From the NCBI RefSeq assembly GCF_018156225.1, contig NZ_JAGTAR010000021.1:1-64000 (forward strand): a DNA stretch of 64,000 bases, in the 5' to 3' direction. Shown piece after piece: positions 25,471 to 33,693 of the stretch. Numbering within the stretch: position 1 is the first letter of the stretch; every line of letters begins with the position of its first letter. The stretch is from Carboxylicivirga sediminis. Its GTDB lineage: Bacteria > Bacteroidota > Bacteroidia > Bacteroidales > Marinilabiliaceae. The translations under genes were made by a program, and so were the position numbers. The notes beneath the pieces were generated by a model that saw nothing but the letters and a program-made list of their open reading frames with translations, searched no databases and was not told the DNA's origin.

Positions 25471-28152
25471 TTACAACATTCTAACTACATCAATGATACT
25501 TTGAGCGGTATAAGTATCCGGCACATCTTTCGTTTCAAACACCATGAAGTATTTGTAATTGTCACCGGATTTTTCAGCCCATTTCTTACCCAACAAGTTT
25601 TTGGCTCTGCTATCATCATTATCTAAATGGTCGCCTTTTGTTTCTATCAATATTAGGTTGCCGTTTTGTGTATAGATTATGAAATCGGGGTAGTGGTCGT
25701 TTTTAAAACCATTTAGGGCAAAACCTTTTCCTTTTTCAAGGTTTCGGTGCCAGAATAACACATTCTCCAATGAGGCAATATCCATAATTACCCTTTGCTC
25801 AAAATTATTAACCGATGCTTCTCGTTCGTATAATGATTTATTTATAGGACTACACAGGTTAATATGAGTCAATTCCGGAGGAAACTTAAAACTAGGCTTT
25901 ACCATTATATTGTTGGTATCGAGCAACAACTGAAATTGCTCCTTTGCATATTCATTTTCAAGCTCTTTAACCTTGTCCTTTATTTTTCTGATATACAGAA
26001 ACTCATTATTGATAATATCTCTAATCTGGTCGTTGTTCAAATCCTCGAATACACGAGAAACATACTTTGTAATATCTTCATGCGAGATAGGGGTCATATC
26101 GCCAAGCTTACGCACAATAAGCGAGGTAATCTCCTTTATTTGTGTTTCTTTTGGTTTAGCCAAAATAGTATCTACTAAGATTGTTTTTGCTCTGGTCGAT
26201 AGTTTCTGCATAGTGGCAGTATGCTTTGTTTCGTTATAGTCAACCTGAAATACTTCCGTAGCCGTATCATCAAAATTAATTTCGGTACTTTTTGAAGCAA
26301 GTTTAAAACCATTTAACAAACTATTTCTATTTAATAACTGTTCGTTTTGGGTTAATTCCTCAAACAGAATTGTGTCGTGAAGTTCATCCTTTGGCACTTT
26401 ACGATAGAATTGAGGAATCTCAATATCGCTTACCACATCAACAAAGGGTTCTTCAATTTTATATTTTTTCGGTTCTTTACCCATTTCTCGTAATAAATAG
26501 TCGGTATTATCTTCGGTATAGGATTCAGCTTTTTGCTCAAACGATTTCCCCTCAGTTTCTCCTTTCTGAGTGATTTGTTTTACAATATCGTTTGTATTAC
26601 CAATTTGGTCAGGTGTTAATTCTGTTTCGGGATTAAAGTCTATTTCATCAACTTCAATTTCGTCAACGGCTCTTGGTGTATCATCATCAGTTTGTTTTGG
26701 TTCTGATTCTCCAAATAATTCACTTTGCAGCACTTCATTGTCGGTTAGTTCTGGTTCCGGTTCTTCCTCTGCATAATAATCATCCTTACTAAAGCCAGAT
26801 TCTTGTAGAGCCTTAACGATATTATCCAAGGTTTCCTGGAACTTTGAACTTGCGGATAACACAAAAGAAAGGTTAAGAAGTGGTGTTTGATGCTTGGTTA
26901 CATAAGGCTGGCGTAAAACCCTGCCTAATATCTGTTCAACATCTACAGCTGATGATTTATCGGCTAATGATGCCAAAATGTAGGCATTGGGGCAGTCCCA
27001 ACCTTCTTTTAAAGCATTAACGGTAATGATGTACCTGACTTCACAGTCTTTTGCCATTAAGTCAATCCCTTTCAATTCATCTAAACCACTTACCTTAATT
27101 TTGATTTGTTCTTCTGGTATTTTCAGTTTGGTAAGTTGCTCTTTTATATGAATGTAGGTGGTATTGTCTTTGCCTTTAATGTTCGATTGTGCCTGAAAAA
27201 GAATGATAGGTCTGATATATTTACCAGTTACTTTTTCTTCCTCCAAAGCAAGCAATTCCAATTGCCTTTGTAGATGTAAGGCACTTGTAATTACTTCTTC
27301 CTTTTTATGATGATTGTAAACAATAACCGGAAGCTTTACCATGTGCTCTTTTTTAAGAGCCATGGCATTTACAAAGCTTATGATATTGCTATTTTCTTTT
27401 GGGGTAGCTGTTAAATCTAATACAAATGATGGATTCAGATTGTTAAGCATTTCAACACTTAAATCGCTTTCGGCATTATGGCTTTCGTCAACCACTACCA
27501 CCGGATTTAAGGAGCGTATAACATTAATAAGTGCTGTCTCATCCGTTTCTTCAATAACCAGGTCGTTATCTACAAAGCCTCGGAATTGTTCTAACGCTCC
27601 GTTTTGCTCGTAAACTTTACGGTCGTCTTTTTTTCGGGAATTAATGCGAATACTACTAAAGTTAAAAACAAAAATATTTAGCTGTTCCTGAACCGAAGTA
27701 GGGTTGAATCCTGCACCTTGAAGTAGTTGTTCTTTTTCTAATACCTCCACACGGTTTCCAAATAAAGCATTTAGCTTTTCTCTGTATGGATGAGTAGGAT
27801 TCGATAAATGACCAACAGTTTGTTGTAAAAGGTTCGACCACGGAACTAACCAAACAACCGCTTTGGGTTTAGAAGCATCGAACGATTTAAAAATAGAAGA
27901 CAATGCGTTACAGGCAATAAAAGTTTTCCCTCCGGCAGTAGGCACTTTTACAGCTATGTGAGTAGCTCCCGGAATATTGTTTTTGTATGGTTTCATTCCT
28001 GAAAACGAACCATCGAGCTTAACCTGGTATTTACCAACTTTATCTTCCCAAAACTGATTAAAAGCTTTAGCTGAATCCTGATAAGTATTAACATATTCAA
28101 GAAACTTATCGAGGTCGTTTATTACTTGCTGTTGATATGGTTTTAATTCCAC
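25471..28152 (-). CDS. res: Type III restriction enzyme, Res subunit
   Basis: The 893-residue protein shows the DEAD/DEAH translocase motifs VPTAGGKT (70-77), DESH (222-225), TATP (248-251) and a helicase C-terminal GRVLRQP motif. A C-terminal PD-(D/E)XK nuclease follows, with YPDF (D823) and LIETKGD (E837, K839). Order and length match type III Res proteins, which cut after translocating from two inversely oriented unmethylated sites together with Mod. The acidic mid-part (about 455-560) is longer and more acidic than I would expect. It is unusual that res is separated from mod by two other genes here. Confidence 0.9.
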   Translation of the reverse strand: MELKPYQQQVINDLDKFLEYVNTYQDSAKAFNQFWEDKVGKYQVKLDGSFSGMKPYKNNIPGATHIAVKVPTAGGKTFIACNALSSIFKSFDASKPKAVVWLVPWSNLLQQTVGHLSNPTHPYREKLNALFGNRVEVLEKEQLLQGAGFNPTSVQEQLNIFVFNFSSIRINSRKKDDRKVYEQNGALEQFRGFVDNDLVIEETDETALINVIRSLNPVVVVDESHNAESDLSVEMLNNLNPSFVLDLTATPKENSNIISFVNAMALKKEHMVKLPVIVYNHHKKEEVITSALHLQRQLELLALEEEKVTGKYIRPIILFQAQSNIKGKDNTTYIHIKEQLTKLKIPEEQIKIKVSGLDELKGIDLMAKDCEVRYIITVNALKEGWDCPNAYILASLADKSSAVDVEQILGRVLRQPYVTKHQTPLLNLSFVLSASSKFQETLDNIVKALQESGFSKDDYYAEEEPEPELTDNEVLQSELFGESEPKQTDDDTPRAVDEIEVDEIDFNPETELTPDQIGNTNDIVKQITQKGETEGKSFEQKAESYTEDNTDYLLREMGKEPKKYKIEEPFVDVVSDIEIPQFYRKVPKDELHDTILFEELTQNEQLLNRNSLLNGFKLASKSTEINFDDTATEVFQVDYNETKHTATMQKLSTRAKTILVDTILAKPKETQIKEITSLIVRKLGDMTPISHEDITKYVSRVFEDLNNDQIRDIINNEFLYIRKIKDKVKELENEYAKEQFQLLLDTNNIMVKPSFKFPPELTHINLCSPINKSLYEREASVNNFEQRVIMDIASLENVLFWHRNLEKGKGFALNGFKNDHYPDFIIYTQNGNLILIETKGDHLDNDDSRAKNLLGKKWAEKSGDNYKYFMVFETKDVPDTYTAQSIIDVVRML

Positions 28153-28171
28153 CTTTTTTACTGTTAAATCG

Positions 28172-28831
28172 TTATTCTTCTAATGCTAATATTTTTTCAA
28201 TCCATTTATTAAAACGAGGGCATTTATCCCTAATGGTTCTCAAACCAATTTCTTCTGCTATCATTGAGCCATATAATGGTTTTTTATAGCCTTTTATTAT
28301 TCGTTTTAGTCTTTTCGATGGTGCAGTTGTAGCCCCATCATTTATATTTTCAGGATTGTCTGTATTGGTTGTTTCTACTAAATAATTATAGTCGTTGAAC
28401 TCATTTTCTTCAAAGCATTCATCAAAGGCTTCAATTTTGCTAAAAAGTAAACCTTCAAACTCATGCAGTTGAATATAGGGAATGAACCTGTTTCTGAGGT
28501 TTTCGTCAATATCTTCCAGCATACCTTGCTCTAAAATGCTCATGCGTTCAGCCCTGTCAACTTTGGTATGAGCTTCATCCCATTTCGGAAAGCCATGTTC
28601 TTTTTTCAATCCATAATAATCAATGAGTGTGGTGACAATTAAATTAGGGTCGTGCTTTAAATAATTACTAATCTCTTTTTTTAATGCAGCCCATGATACT
28701 ATACCACCGCCTGATTTGGTAATTATTGCATTATGAGGGTATATGTTTTTCTCTATTAAAAGCGGACTTAATACATCGTTGCAAAAGGCTTGCTCTGTTT
28801 GCCCTTCACCTATTATCGTTATTCTTGTCAT
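28172..28831 (-). CDS. DUF4276 TOPRIM-like nuclease partner of the AAA ATPase
   Basis: The 219-residue protein has TOPRIM-like elements: GEGQTE (E9), TTLIDYYGL (D71) and LHEFEGLLFS (HEFE at 123-126), typical of DUF4276. Its ATG overlaps the stop of the ATPase gene in an ATGA, so the two are made as a pair. An ABC-type ATPase plus TOPRIM effector is the plan of OLD nucleases and of the PARIS system, where the effector is released on sensing phage proteins. PARIS uses DUF4435, not DUF4276, so this is a relative in logic rather than the same system. Confidence 0.8.
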   Translation of the reverse strand: MTRITIIGEGQTEQAFCNDVLSPLLIEKNIYPHNAIITKSGGGIVSWAALKKEISNYLKHDPNLIVTTLIDYYGLKKEHGFPKWDEAHTKVDRAERMSILEQGMLEDIDENLRNRFIPYIQLHEFEGLLFSKIEAFDECFEENEFNDYNYLVETTNTDNPENINDGATTAPSKRLKRIIKGYKKPLYGSMIAEEIGLRTIRDKCPRFNKWIEKILALEE

Positions 28832-29931
28832 TTGGCAAAAGGTTGAGCTGAGTTAATAATGTTGCGTTCCCATAGTTCTCCTAATGTATGGTCGTTTAAC
28901 CATAATGATAAGTTGTCGGGGTTTAAGCGATTGAAAACCGATTGGTTTTCTTCAACACTTCTGTCAACGGTAACTATATCCTCCGGATGAAAGCAATTAA
29001 CCAAATTCACTGATTGAGTAGATAAAATCAATTGTGTTTTTTCAGAGGCTGATTCAATTAAAGCAGCCAGCTTTTGAATAGCTTGCGGATGCAAACCTAA
29101 TTCCGGTTCATCAATCACAATTACTTTTGGAGGTTCTGGTTGCATAAGAACCGTAGCCAAAGCAATAAAACGTAATGTCCCATCCGAAAACTGATATGCA
29201 TTGAAATTTGAATTCGGGTCTCCTTTTTCAACCCAGCGTAATTCAATTTCATTTTTATTCAGCTTTTTTGGTTGCAATACAAATCTATCAATATAAGGGG
29301 CTATTGATTTTATTGTTTTTTCAATACGCTTGTATAATTTCGGGTGTTCTTCCTGTAAATAATACAAAAAGGCAGGAAGGTTTCTACCATCTGTTTTTAA
29401 ATAATCATTATCGTTTATATCGCACTCTCGGCGTAACATTGAAGTAGCCGAAGTGTCGTGAAAATGATAAATCTGTATGTTTGATAAATAACCTCTTAAA
29501 TAATTATTCCTATACGAACCGGAACGAGTTATTGAAGTTTCTTCGACATTAGATTCGGTAAAATAATTTTGATAATCGTTATCACGATTAACATTGTAAC
29601 CGGAACCTTCTTCTTTTATGAACAAGCCTCCTTCTTTAGTTTGAGCCAAATTAAACCAATACGCATTGTTGTTTTGAGTGTCCTCAGTAAATATCATTTT
29701 ACCGTACATGGTTTCGGTAACCTTTCGTCCAAAATGGAGTATATTGTCTGCTTTTTCTTCAATTACGTATCGTTGTAAATGTTGATTAAAAATGGCATGT
29801 ACCATTTTAAAGAACGACACAAAGTTACTTTTACCCGCACCATTGCTACCTATAAAAACATTGATTGGTTTTAGTTCCAATTGCATGTTTTTTACAGATT
29901 TAAAGCCTTGTATTTCTATATAATCTATCAT
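28828..29931 (-). CDS. ABC/SMC-like AAA ATPase (OLD/PARIS-type sensor)
   Basis: The 367-residue protein has Walker A GSNGAGKS (28-35), an ABC signature-like QFSDGTLRF (247-255) and Walker B VIVIDEPELGLHP (270-282). It resembles AAA_21/AAA_15 ATPases. It lacks its own TOPRIM domain, which is supplied by the overlapping DUF4276 gene. It lies 11 bases after mod. Placing this pair inside a type III locus suggests it guards the restriction system, for instance against phage anti-restriction proteins, as AriA/AriB does. This is an inference from family logic. Confidence 0.8.
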   Translation of the reverse strand: MIDYIEIQGFKSVKNMQLELKPINVFIGSNGAGKSNFVSFFKMVHAIFNQHLQRYVIEEKADNILHFGRKVTETMYGKMIFTEDTQNNNAYWFNLAQTKEGGLFIKEEGSGYNVNRDNDYQNYFTESNVEETSITRSGSYRNNYLRGYLSNIQIYHFHDTSATSMLRRECDINDNDYLKTDGRNLPAFLYYLQEEHPKLYKRIEKTIKSIAPYIDRFVLQPKKLNKNEIELRWVEKGDPNSNFNAYQFSDGTLRFIALATVLMQPEPPKVIVIDEPELGLHPQAIQKLAALIESASEKTQLILSTQSVNLVNCFHPEDIVTVDRSVEENQSVFNRLNPDNLSLWLNDHTLGELWERNIINSAQPFAK

Positions 29932-29942
29932 AGTGTTCAGGT

Positions 29943-31532
29943 TTAAAATCGTGTTATATCCCTTGGGATTTTCTTAAATGTTATGTGGTATTTCTGCATT
30001 AAACTGTGGTCTAAAACACAATTATCTGCATAAATTACATATTGCTCTTCCTTAGTTTTTAGTGTGCGCAAAAAACTATCATCCAGCGTTGTGAGCTTGT
30101 CTTTGTAATAATAAAAGTAAAATGCTGATGAATTAGCCACACCTAATAAGTGTTCCTCTTTCTCGTTCACTTTTTCGTATGGTTTACGAGTTTCGGAAAA
30201 CCATACATATTCACGTATCTTTTCTAAACTAACTTCTTCGTTTAGCATTTCATTATCGAGGAATAAAGGTTTGCCTAATTCGTAGAAGTCGAAGCTACCT
30301 TCTAACCCTTTAATCTTTTTCTTAGCATCACCGTACCCATTGATTACTCTTTTGATTCTTTCCGCTGTTATATCATTGGCATAATCTTCCATTTCTACTA
30401 ATATAAACTTGCGATTTCCGTTATCAAGCTTGTTTAGGTTAAGGATGGCATGGGCAGTTGTTCCTGAACCAGCAAAAGAATCTAAAATTAGCGCATCAGA
30501 ATGCATAGATATTTTAATAATCTTTTCTAAAAACTTAGTTGGTTTAGGTGTTTTAAAAACATCAGATGTTTTTAATTCTGAAAATATCTTTATTAGTTCA
30601 TATTTTGCATTTCGATTATGACCTGTTTCTTCAATATCCCACCAAATATTCGATGGCACAATTCCTGATTGGTCTTTTAGAAATGTTTTTTTTATTATTC
30701 TAGTTTCATCATCAGAAAAAATAATTTCCTTATCCTGAATCATTTCTTCTACACGTTCTTTATTCCATCTCCAACCATTTTTGGGAGGAGCTATCTTATT
30801 TCCAGATGGAGATATAATATCATAGGTTAGATTAACCCGTGGGTTTGGTGATGAAACATTTCCTGAAAACCAGGGACCACGTGGGTCATTGTCAGGATTC
30901 TTATAATGAGCATTATTATCTTCTGAACGTTCAAGTTTAAATGGTTGCCAACCGGAAAGTTTTGTATAAACTAAAGTATGATTGAAATCTACAGAAAATT
31001 GTTTTGCATCATTATTTGAAGAATCGGCTGACCTCCATATTAAATCTGTTACAAAATTGCTGCCCCCAAATATTTCATCACAAATCAATTTTAGATTTGC
31101 TTGCTCATTATCATCAATTGAAATAAATATTACACCTTGCCTCGATAGAAGTTTGTGTAACAGATTTAAGCGTGGGTACATCATACACAACCACTTATCA
31201 TGACGTGATAAATCTTCAGCTTCTTTACCTACGACTTTGCCCAGCCACTTTTTTATTTTTGGGTCGTTAACATTATCGTTATATATCCAACCTTCGTTTC
31301 CTGTATTGTATGGAGGGTCAATATAAATTACATCAATAGCTCCTTCGTATTTTGGCAAAAGAGCTTTTAGGGCTTCAAGGTTATCTCCATGAATTATTTT
31401 ATTACCACTATTGGTTTCGTTTTGGGTTTGCTTTCCATTGTCGAAACCATAGGAGTGTTCTAATATTCTGTAAGGAACATCCATGTGGTGGTTTATCACC
31501 TTATCTTTTCCTATCCAATTTAATGTTGGCAT
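29943..31532 (-). CDS. mod: Type III DNA methyltransferase, Mod subunit
   Basis: The 529-residue protein has DPPY at 72-75 (IDPPYNTG) before DSFAGSG at 351-357, so it is a beta-class N6-adenine methylase with a long target-recognition region between the motifs (about 165-340). This length and order are typical of type III Mod. It follows the XRE regulator by 13 bases and begins the enzymatic part of the operon. The recognition sequence cannot be read from the protein. Confidence 0.9.
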   Translation of the reverse strand: MPTLNWIGKDKVINHHMDVPYRILEHSYGFDNGKQTQNETNSGNKIIHGDNLEALKALLPKYEGAIDVIYIDPPYNTGNEGWIYNDNVNDPKIKKWLGKVVGKEAEDLSRHDKWLCMMYPRLNLLHKLLSRQGVIFISIDDNEQANLKLICDEIFGGSNFVTDLIWRSADSSNNDAKQFSVDFNHTLVYTKLSGWQPFKLERSEDNNAHYKNPDNDPRGPWFSGNVSSPNPRVNLTYDIISPSGNKIAPPKNGWRWNKERVEEMIQDKEIIFSDDETRIIKKTFLKDQSGIVPSNIWWDIEETGHNRNAKYELIKIFSELKTSDVFKTPKPTKFLEKIIKISMHSDALILDSFAGSGTTAHAILNLNKLDNGNRKFILVEMEDYANDITAERIKRVINGYGDAKKKIKGLEGSFDFYELGKPLFLDNEMLNEEVSLEKIREYVWFSETRKPYEKVNEKEEHLLGVANSSAFYFYYYKDKLTTLDDSFLRTLKTKEEQYVIYADNCVLDHSLMQKYHITFKKIPRDITRF

Positions 31533-31545
31533 CGTTTACTTCCTG

Positions 31546-31773
31546 TTATTTATCCTGTTTGGTTGATACTATCAGTTCCCTGGCATCAACATTTAATTTC
31601 TCTGCAATTTCAATCACGGTTTCCATTCCGGGCTGCGATTCGTTCGTACACCATCTCGAAACCGTGGTTAAACTTTTCCCCAATTGTTCTGCCAACCATT
31701 TGTTGGTTTTATTCTGCTCTGCAAGAACAATTTTCAACCTGTTTATTTGCTTTCTTTGTGTCATAATACGCAA
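31546..31773 (-). CDS. XRE-family HTH regulator of the defence operon
   Basis: The 75-residue protein is a single Cro/C1-type HTH (LKIVLAEQNKTNKWLAEQLG, then TTVSRWCTN as the recognition helix). It is the first gene of the nine-gene defence run and probably acts as a control (C) protein or repressor, so that methylase precedes nuclease. An internal ATG at 31764 (MTQRKQ) may be the true start. The 80-base gap upstream contains an imperfect inverted sequence near 31770-31785 (acgcaaattacgtgc) that could be its operator. Confidence 0.75.
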   Translation of the reverse strand: MRIMTQRKQINRLKIVLAEQNKTNKWLAEQLGKSLTTVSRWCTNESQPGMETVIEIAEKLNVDARELIVSTKQDK

Positions 31774-31853
31774 ATTACGTGCATTTTTTAAACCAAGAAG
31801 CTAATTTATAAAACTTATATGAAAATGCAGCACTTTCTTTCAGATAAATATTT

Positions 31854-32204
31854 TTAGAAGCTATCCAACCAATCTGCAATATCAGCAAACAGGCTTTTCT
31901 TTAAAGAAGATTCCGTTGTTTGTATTTTCTGCCGTAAGTAATTCTGTGGCACTTGTTTTTTAATCAAAACTTTGGCAAGCTTACCTAATTCGTTTATCAA
32001 TTCATTTTCCGCTGTATGGCTATAACGTGAAGGAGTAATGACTTTGTGTTTTTGTTGCAAGCTTAAAAGAAATTCCTTGTATTCAGTTTGCATATCCTGA
32101 AACTCTTTGGCAGTTCCTCCGGCATCGGGGTGTAGTTGCTTTGCTAATTTTCTGTAACGTAGTTTGGCTTGGTCAATATCGGTTATGCCTGAGAAATAGT
32201 TCAT
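31854..32204 (-). CDS. J-domain (DnaJ-like) small protein
   Basis: Starting at the ATG at 32204 (MNYFSGITDIDQAKLRYRKL), the protein has helix II RKLAKQL followed by the HPD motif (HPDAGG) and helix III, that is, a J domain. A helical C-terminal extension of about 60 residues follows, with no zinc fingers or G/F region. Short phage-type J proteins can recruit host DnaK for replication or assembly. It lies alone between the defence operon and the small HTH-like gene. A longer start at 32249 is possible but its extra residues look non-coding. Confidence 0.75.
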   Translation of the reverse strand: MNYFSGITDIDQAKLRYRKLAKQLHPDAGGTAKEFQDMQTEYKEFLLSLQQKHKVITPSRYSHTAENELINELGKLAKVLIKKQVPQNYLRQKIQTTESSLKKSLFADIADWLDSF

Positions 32205-32297
32205 AAGTAGATGTTTATTTTTAAAGGTCTTATGGAACTTACCATTCAATTATTTATTCTGACTGAAGAACTTCCGAATAAAAATTGAATGGACGTT

Positions 32298-32531
32298 TCA
32301 TAGCTGTTCAAATTCTTCAAGTGTTATACAAAAGTGTTCCAGGATTAAAAGGAGTTGTTGTTTGTTGTAATAATGGCGTTTTGTATTTCCTGCCTGTTCA
32401 ATCTGTTGCTTGAGTGCAGGGCAAATGTCAATTTCGTTTCGGAGCTGCTGCATTGCTGACTTCATTGAAATACTATCGGGGTAAAGTTTTTTTACCAAAT
32501 CCTGTTTCAATATGGTTCTGCGTACTATCAT
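32298..32531 (-). CDS. Small helical DUF4248-like protein
   Basis: The 77-residue protein has the layout of DUF4248-like Bacteroidota proteins: an N-terminal strand or helix, LYPDSISMKSAMQQLRNEI, a mid helix and C-terminal YNKQQLLLILEHF. These are usually found on mobile elements and are thought to bind DNA. The match is by pattern only, so the family name is tentative. Confidence 0.5.
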   Translation of the reverse strand: MIVRRTILKQDLVKKLYPDSISMKSAMQQLRNEIDICPALKQQIEQAGNTKRHYYNKQQLLLILEHFCITLEEFEQL

Positions 32532-32565
32532 AGCGTTGGTTTTGGGTTAAAAAATGAGCGATAAC

Positions 32566-32588
32566 GCCTGCCTGTTCGGCAGACAGGC
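32566..32588. repeat. Palindromic GC-rich hairpin element
   Basis: GCCTGCCTG, loop TTCGG, then CAGACAGGC: a nine-bp stem with one mismatch. Similar 'CCTGTCTGCCGAACAGGCAGG'-type hairpins are common interspersed elements in Bacteroidota genomes. It is GC-rich in an otherwise AT-rich gap and may be an inserted repeat or a terminator. Confidence 0.5.
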
Positions 32589-32908
32589 ACTTGAAATACA
32601 GAGAAAAGCAGCCTTGTAGAGTATATTTCAACTGCTTTTGAAGGCTTTTGAATACTTTTTAGCTTATAAAGACTGCTTTTGAGGACTTTAAGACAATATT
32701 TTAAACGCTTTTTTGAATATTGTACTTTTTGAAGGGGACTTTCAGCTATTAATTGAAAAAACGGTCGCTTTGTAACCAACAAAAGCCTCGAATTGAGACT
32801 TGCAATTAGAATGTAATGAAGAATTTTGGGCATAATCTATACAATTATACCCTTGACGGCTATGAATGTAAAGATAGCTTTTTTTAGTATTGCTTAAAAA
32901 AAAGCAAT

Positions 32909-32940
32909 AAAAAACCCGATACCAAAACTGATACCGGGTT
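32909..32940 (-). terminator. Intrinsic terminator after the excisionase gene
   Basis: On the minus strand, AACCCG (from 32935-32940) pairs with CGGGTT (from 32913-32918), followed by a run of T. It lies about 37 bases after the stop of the excisionase gene. Confidence 0.65.
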
Positions 32941-32976
32941 AATCTTTTAACTCTCGCATAGAAACTCTATACCACA

Positions 32977-33207
32977 TTAAATAATTTCTTTAAGCTCTTC
33001 AATTGTGGAATGACGACCCGATTTTATCCATTCTTGTATTTCAGACATTTTGAACATCAGTGTTTTTCCACCTGGTTTATAGTAGGGGATTTGTCTGTTA
33101 TATACCTTGCCATATATGGTTTTTATACTAACACCTAATAATTCAGACAATTCTTTGGCATTGATGTAATCATACCCCGTAGATAATTTCTTTTGCAAAC
33201 GTATCAT
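32977..33207 (-). CDS. AlpA/excisionase-type HTH protein, probable A9 frameshift at its 5' end
   Basis: The 76-residue protein has an AlpA/MerR-like winged HTH (YINAKELSELLGVSIKTIYGK, then IPYYKPGGKTLMFKMSEI), as in excisionases and accessory regulators of integrative elements. Upstream codons from 33274 begin ATG ACT followed by nine A and then stop. With a one-base slip in the A-run, that ATG would be in frame and add a helical N-terminus (LASLEELNKKVSEMIRLQ), which is usual in Bacteroidota excisionases. Either transcriptional slippage or a sequencing or mutation event fits. Confidence 0.75.
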   Translation of the reverse strand: MIRLQKKLSTGYDYINAKELSELLGVSIKTIYGKVYNRQIPYYKPGGKTLMFKMSEIQEWIKSGRHSTIEELKEII

Positions 33208-33416
33208 TTCAGATACTTTCTTGTTTAATTCTTCAAGGCTCGCTAATACCTTATCATTCTTTTTTTTTAGTCATAATCAATTTTTTTTAGTAAAACTTAA
33301 ATGATAGTGAATTAGAAAGTTATCAAAAAAAACATTTGCTTTTTTCTTAAAATAAAGATGCCAGATAAATGTTGTTTTGACTATGTTTTCAGAGCCTATG
33401 GTATTTTTTAAAAACT

Positions 33417-33640
33417 GTCCTCATTCCTCGTTTTTGCTTTAAGTTATTAAATATCAGTCAAATAAAATGAGGACTTTGAGGAGGAGTGAGGGAAAGGGTA
33501 TGCTTTTTCCTCTTTTGTCCCTCAATAATCCCTCATGTTTCCCTCAGCCGTCCTCACTTATTATTTGAATAGAAAAGTATATAGTATTATATATCAGTAT
33601 ATTATTATACTATATACTTATTAAGTGAGGAAATGAGGAC
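33417..33640. other. Putative replication origin: iterons and AT-rich palindrome
   Basis: Between the primase and excisionase genes there are about ten copies of TGAGGA/G (or the complement C/TCCTCA) in 224 bases, including four direct copies with 11, 11 and 10 base spacing (33519-33556). An AT-rich inverted repeat follows, with arms GTATATAGTAT (33577-33587) and ATACTATATAC (33607-33617). The TGAGGAC words flank this palindrome symmetrically. Iterons next to an AT-rich unwinding element beside a primase gene are typical of replication origins. No function has been shown for this sequence. Confidence 0.6.
33519..33556. repeat. Four phased CCCTCA iterons
   Basis: The copies ccctcaataat, ccctcatgttt, ccctcagccg and tcctcactta start at 33519, 33530, 33541 and 33551. 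One helical turn separates each copy from the next. Confidence 0.7.
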
Positions 33641-33693
33641 GGTATTTGCTTTACTGCCATTGATAAGCTTTAATAATGTGTTTTGATTTATAT

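Larger units (their letters stand above)
32532..32976. other. Gap without a convincing gene, containing hairpins
   Basis: This 445-base stretch between the small DUF4248-like gene and the excisionase has low-complexity T/A-rich sequence with loosely repeated gactgctttt/gaggacttt words (about 32630-32700), a palindromic element at 32566-32588 and a terminator at 32909-32940. A 101-codon minus-strand frame crosses it, but its sequence is unconvincing. Confidence 0.6.

Noticed and set aside
28828-28831. PARIS system assignment for the ATPase pair
   Set aside because: PARIS effectors are DUF4435; the partner here carries DUF4276 motifs, so only the logic is shared.
32528-32833. 101-codon minus-strand frame overlapping the DUF4248-like gene start
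   Set aside because: Its sequence is odd (basic, Tyr/Leu-rich), it crosses a palindromic hairpin and loose repeats, and no family pattern is visible; best read as non-coding.
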